From Methanomicrobiales archaeon (GTDB lineage Archaea > Halobacteriota > Methanomicrobia > Methanomicrobiales > JACTUA01), in contig JAJRCS010000076.1 in assembly GCA_028678815.1 (NCBI GenBank), positions 1 to 7,956 on the forward strand: 7,956 nt of DNA. The letters are read 5' to 3'. The notes under the pieces are model-generated. The model had not been told where the DNA came from. It searched no databases and saw nothing but the letters and a program-made list of their open reading frames with translations. Shown here in pieces: positions 5,798 through 7,956 of this stretch (position 1 is its first letter; the number at the start of each line of letters is the position of its first letter). The position numbers and the translations under genes were made by a program.

Positions 5798-6599
5798 GGT
5801 CCGGGAGGGCGAGGGACCTCGCGTCCTCGATGGCGTCGTGGAGGTTCCCCAGCCGGTCCACGAGTCCCATCTCCAGGGCCTCCTCCCCCCGGACGATCCT
5901 CCCGTCCTCGATGTCGGCCCTCGATACGTTCCGGAGGCCCGTGATATCGTCCAGGAACCGTGCGAAGGAGGCGTTCACGATCTCCTGCGCATAGAGGCGT
6001 TCCTCCTCGGTGAGGGCCCGGTACGGGGAGGCCATGTCCTTCCGGGATCCCGACTTCACCACCGTGATATTGTATCCTTCCCGCTCCAGCCACTCGCTGA
6101 TATCGGTGAAGATCCAGACCGTCCCGATCCCCCCCGTGAGGGTGTCCGGGTTCGCGTAGATCCGGGTCCCGTGGGCCGCGACGGCATAGGCCGCCGAGGT
6201 GGCAATGTCCCCCATGGAGACGATGACCGGCTTCCTCGCCTTCGCGTACTCCACGTCCGCCGCGATCTCCTGGGCCGCCGCGGGGGTCCCGCCCGGGCTG
6301 TTCACCCGGAGCACGATGGCCCCCACGAGGGGATTGTCGGCCGCATCCCGGATCTCCCCCCCGACATGCTCGCTCCCGGTCGCCTCCGGGGAGGAGAAGT
6401 CGCCCGTGGAGAGGGCCCCCTCCAGGTAGATGACGGCGACGGAGCCCTCCTTCGTGTAGGAGGAGAACCAGGCCAGGCTCACCAGGGCGAGGAGGGCGAG
6501 GAGGATGACGGCGGCGATGACGATGACCATGAGGAGGGGCCTCCGGCGCCTCCCCCCGATCCTCCGGATCTCCTCCTCGAGGTCCTCAGGGAAGTCCAT
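5766..6599 (-). CDS. sppA: SppA-type membrane-anchored serine protease (S49 family)
   Basis: S49 proteases degrade signal peptides and other membrane-associated peptides using a Ser-Lys dyad. The 277-residue form has a basic cytoplasmic start (GGRRRRP, about 15-21), one transmembrane helix (about 22-44) and an external catalytic domain. Visible family elements are NSPGG at 100-104 (oxyanion region), the presumed nucleophile Ser135 in GDIATSAAYAVA, NPDTLTGGIGTVW at 150-162, and the presumed general base Lys187 in KSGSRKDMASPYR (182-194). The start at 6599 is chosen over the upstream ATG at 6623 because GGAGG (6606-6610) lies 6 nt before it and nothing similar precedes 6623. It overlaps the upstream reductase gene by 14 nt, so the two are probably co-transcribed. 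This is the short, single-domain form common in archaea. Confidence 0.93.
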   Translation of the reverse strand: MDFPEDLEEEIRRIGGRRRRPLLMVIVIAAVILLALLALVSLAWFSSYTKEGSVAVIYLEGALSTGDFSSPEATGSEHVGGEIRDAADNPLVGAIVLRVNSPGGTPAAAQEIAADVEYAKARKPVIVSMGDIATSAAYAVAAHGTRIYANPDTLTGGIGTVWIFTDISEWLEREGYNITVVKSGSRKDMASPYRALTEEERLYAQEIVNASFARFLDDITGLRNVSRADIEDGRIVRGEEALEMGLVDRLGNLHDAIEDARSLALPDLRSSAPGQPS

Positions 6600-7287
6600 G
6601 CCCCGCCTCCCCGTAGAGGACATCGTACTCGGTGACGAGGTTGGAGCCGCAGAGGTAGAAGCGCTTCAGGGCGAGGCGTATCATCTGGTCCTCGGTATCG
6701 ATGTGCATCCCGCCGACCAGGGAGGGGGTGTCGGCGCCCCCCACGATGAAGGGGAGGTGGATGAGCCGGATCTCGTCCACGAGCCGGTGGCTGAGCATGT
6801 GCCAGTTCAGGGTGGGCCCGCCCTCGATCATGAGCCTCTTCACGCCGTGGTCCCGCCAGAGGAGGTGCATGAGGAGGGGCAGGTCCACGTGCTCCTTCCC
6901 GGCCACGATGATCCCCGCCCCCTTCGCCCGGATGGCCTCGACCCGGTCCCCCGGGGCCTTCTCCGCGACGGCGATGACGGTCGGGGCATCCTTCCCGAGG
7001 ACGTTCGCCTCCGGGGGGATCTCGGCCATGCTGCTCGGGATGACCCGGAGGGGGCTCTTCCCCGGGACGAGGCGCACGGTGAGGAAGGAGTTGTCGATCC
7101 GGATGGTATTTGCCCCCACCATGATGGCATCGCACGCGGCCCGGGTCTCGTGGAGGAGGATCTCCGTTTCGGGGGCCATGTACTTCATGAGGATCTTCGA
7201 CGAGGCACCCCTCTTGAGGGTGAGCTTCCCGTCGGCCGTGATCTCGGACATCATGAGGACATGGGGCCTCTCGCTCCGCGCTGCCAT
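6586..7287 (-). CDS. 2,5-diamino-6-(ribosylamino)pyrimidinone 5'-phosphate reductase (RibD reductase-like)
   Basis: This NAD(P)H-dependent reductase converts the ribosyl side chain to ribityl in the archaeal/fungal order of riboflavin synthesis, feeding FMN/FAD and the deazaflavin F420. The 233-residue protein is the reductase domain alone, without the N-terminal deaminase of bacterial RibD. Key blocks are SEITADGKLT (14-23), the substrate-binding VGANTIRIDN (57-66) and MIEGGPTLNWHML (153-165), where the Glu-Gly-Gly turn contacts the cofactor. The C-terminal strand region (LALKRFYLCGSNLVTEYDV, 205-223) also fits. The length is close to that of characterised archaeal reductases of this type. 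The start at 7287 leaves a natural lead to PHVLMMSE. No convincing TATA box is seen in front of it, and the stop falls inside the start region of sppA. Confidence 0.92.
   Translation of the reverse strand: MAARSERPHVLMMSEITADGKLTLKRGASSKILMKYMAPETEILLHETRAACDAIMVGANTIRIDNSFLTVRLVPGKSPLRVIPSSMAEIPPEANVLGKDAPTVIAVAEKAPGDRVEAIRAKGAGIIVAGKEHVDLPLLMHLLWRDHGVKRLMIEGGPTLNWHMLSHRLVDEIRLIHLPFIVGGADTPSLVGGMHIDTEDQMIRLALKRFYLCGSNLVTEYDVLYGEAGHGLP
6606..6610 (-). promoter_or_regulatory. Ribosome-binding site that fixes the sppA start
   Basis: GGAGG on the minus strand lies 6 nt before the ATG at 6599, inside the 3' end of the upstream reductase gene. It favours the shorter SppA over the reading that starts 24 nt earlier, which has no such sequence. 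Confidence 0.65.
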
Positions 7288-7344
7288 GGGGACTTCGCCT
7301 GCAATAGATCTCCCTCCGGCTTGAGAAGAAGATTTGGGTGGGGA

Positions 7345-7358
7345 GAAGAATGTTTAAT
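7345..7358 (+). promoter_or_regulatory. BRE/TATA element for the CDP-alcohol phosphotransferase gene
   Basis: A purine-rich stretch (AGAAGAA region) precedes TTTAAT at 7353-7358. The centre is about 27-28 nt from the ATG at 7383, the usual archaeal distance to the transcription start. This implies a leaderless or nearly leaderless mRNA. The rest of the divergent gap (7288-7382) shows no further feature. Confidence 0.55.
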
Positions 7359-7382
7359 GGGTCGCCTGCCCCTCTCTATGGG

Positions 7383-7956
7383 ATGAACATCACCGCGCTC
7401 CGGCCCCGGCTCATCCACCACCTGGAGCCGGTCGGGAGGGCCTTTGCCCGGGCGGGATTTACCCCGAACCAGATCTCTCTCCTCTCCCTCCTCCTCGGGA
7501 TCGCGACCATGTTCCTCTATGCCACGGGGCACTTCGTCACCGGGAGCCTCGCGCTCCTCGGTTCGGCAGGTCTTGACCTCGTGGACGGCATCGTTTCCCG
7601 TATCCAGAACAGCGGGACGAAGTTCGGTGCGGTCTTCGACTGGATCGTGGACAAGTACGTCGATACCCTCGCCCTCCTCGGGGTCGGGCTCTCGGGGATC
7701 CCCATCATCACCCGGTTCACCGACCTCCCTCCCGTCGCCGACTCCGTGGTGGTGATGGTCGCCATCATCGGGTCCATGATGAACACCTTCATCAAGCCGG
7801 TGGCCTATGCCGAGGTGGGCTTCGCAGAACGGCACGACGGCAAGATCGAGGACCCCCTGGAGGGTGTCGGGTTCTTCGGTCGGCCGGAGACCTTCCTCGT
7901 CCTCATCGCGGGCGGCCTCACGGGGCTCATCTGGGTCTCGGTCATCATCATCGCCA
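7383..7956 (+). CDS. CDP-alcohol phosphatidyltransferase-family enzyme (archaeal phospholipid headgroup synthesis), truncated by window edge
   Basis: The first 191 codons of a membrane enzyme that moves a CDP-activated lipid onto an alcohol headgroup. The full catalytic signature is present: D65-x2-D68-G69-x2-S72-R73-x8-G82-x3-D86-x3-D90, with Ser where the family consensus has Ala. The four aspartates bind divalent metal and act in catalysis in studied relatives. The N-terminus has the amphipathic lead-in and FTPNQISLLSLLLG (26-39) typical of the family. A conserved-looking GFFGRPETFLVL region follows at about 162-173. Hydrophobic segments lie at about 30-48, 52-68, 93-108, 121-136 and from 170 on. 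The ATG at 7378 is out of frame and meets a stop at once, so 7383 is the start. In archaea this family includes archaetidylinositol phosphate, archaetidylserine and archaetidylglycerol phosphate synthases; the first is my favoured guess, without strong proof. Confidence 0.88.
   Translation, partial: MNITALRPRLIHHLEPVGRAFARAGFTPNQISLLSLLLGIATMFLYATGHFVTGSLALLGSAGLDLVDGIVSRIQNSGTKFGAVFDWIVDKYVDTLALLGVGLSGIPIITRFTDLPPVADSVVVMVAIIGSMMNTFIKPVAYAEVGFAERHDGKIEDPLEGVGFFGRPETFLVLIAGGLTGLIWVSVIIIA

Noticed and set aside
6600..6623. An earlier sppA start at 6623
   Set aside because: It lacks a ribosome-binding site, adds eight unconserved-looking residues and deepens the overlap with the upstream gene, while GGAGG is well placed for the start at 6599.

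Overview
The window looks like chromosomal DNA of a GC-rich methanogenic archaeon. A euryarchaeon of the Methanomicrobiales type is my best guess, inferred from gene content and codon use, not from any search. The pointers are archaeal-type Pth2 peptidyl-tRNA hydrolase, an archaeal-type TruD, a geranylgeranyl reductase-family flavoprotein (archaeal lipid saturation), the separate reductase of archaeal riboflavin/F420 synthesis, an archaeal CDP-alcohol phosphotransferase, and a nickel/cobalt ECF transporter. Genes are packed tightly, with several ATGA-type overlaps, and the few AT-rich islands coincide with promoters. No tRNA, rRNA, CRISPR array, insertion sequence or prophage gene was seen.

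Region 1 (1-2400, minus strand) is a four-gene transition-metal ECF transporter operon read cbiM > PDGLE-type cbiN > cbiO > cbiQ; cbiQ runs off the left edge. Its promoter region (about 2325-2388) carries two 10-bp perfect direct repeats 21 bp apart, flanking a TATA-like box. The cbiO-cbiQ gap is filled by two tandem 27-bp hairpin units whose differences include a compensatory base-pair change; the second hairpin abuts the cbiQ start codon. Region 2 (2389-3534, minus strand) is a lone FAD-dependent geranylgeranyl reductase-family gene.

Region 3 (3634-5797, plus strand) is a probable operon: an unrecognised four-helix membrane protein, then pth2 (peptidyl-tRNA recycling) and truD (tRNA pseudouridine synthase), the last two overlapping by 4 nt. 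Region 4 (5766-7287, minus strand) pairs the diaminopyrimidine reductase of riboflavin/F420 biosynthesis with a membrane-anchored SppA-type serine protease. The end of sppA overlaps the end of truD by 32 bp. Region 5 (7383-7956, plus strand) is the start of a CDP-alcohol phosphotransferase, probably for archaeal phospholipid headgroups, cut by the right edge.

Three promoters have a TATA-like element about 28-30 nt upstream of the start codon, implying leaderless or nearly leaderless mRNAs. Most genes are ordinary housekeeping genes. The parts most worth a second look are the paired hairpins in the metal-transporter operon, the repeat-bearing promoter in front of it, and the uncharacterised membrane protein ahead of pth2-truD.
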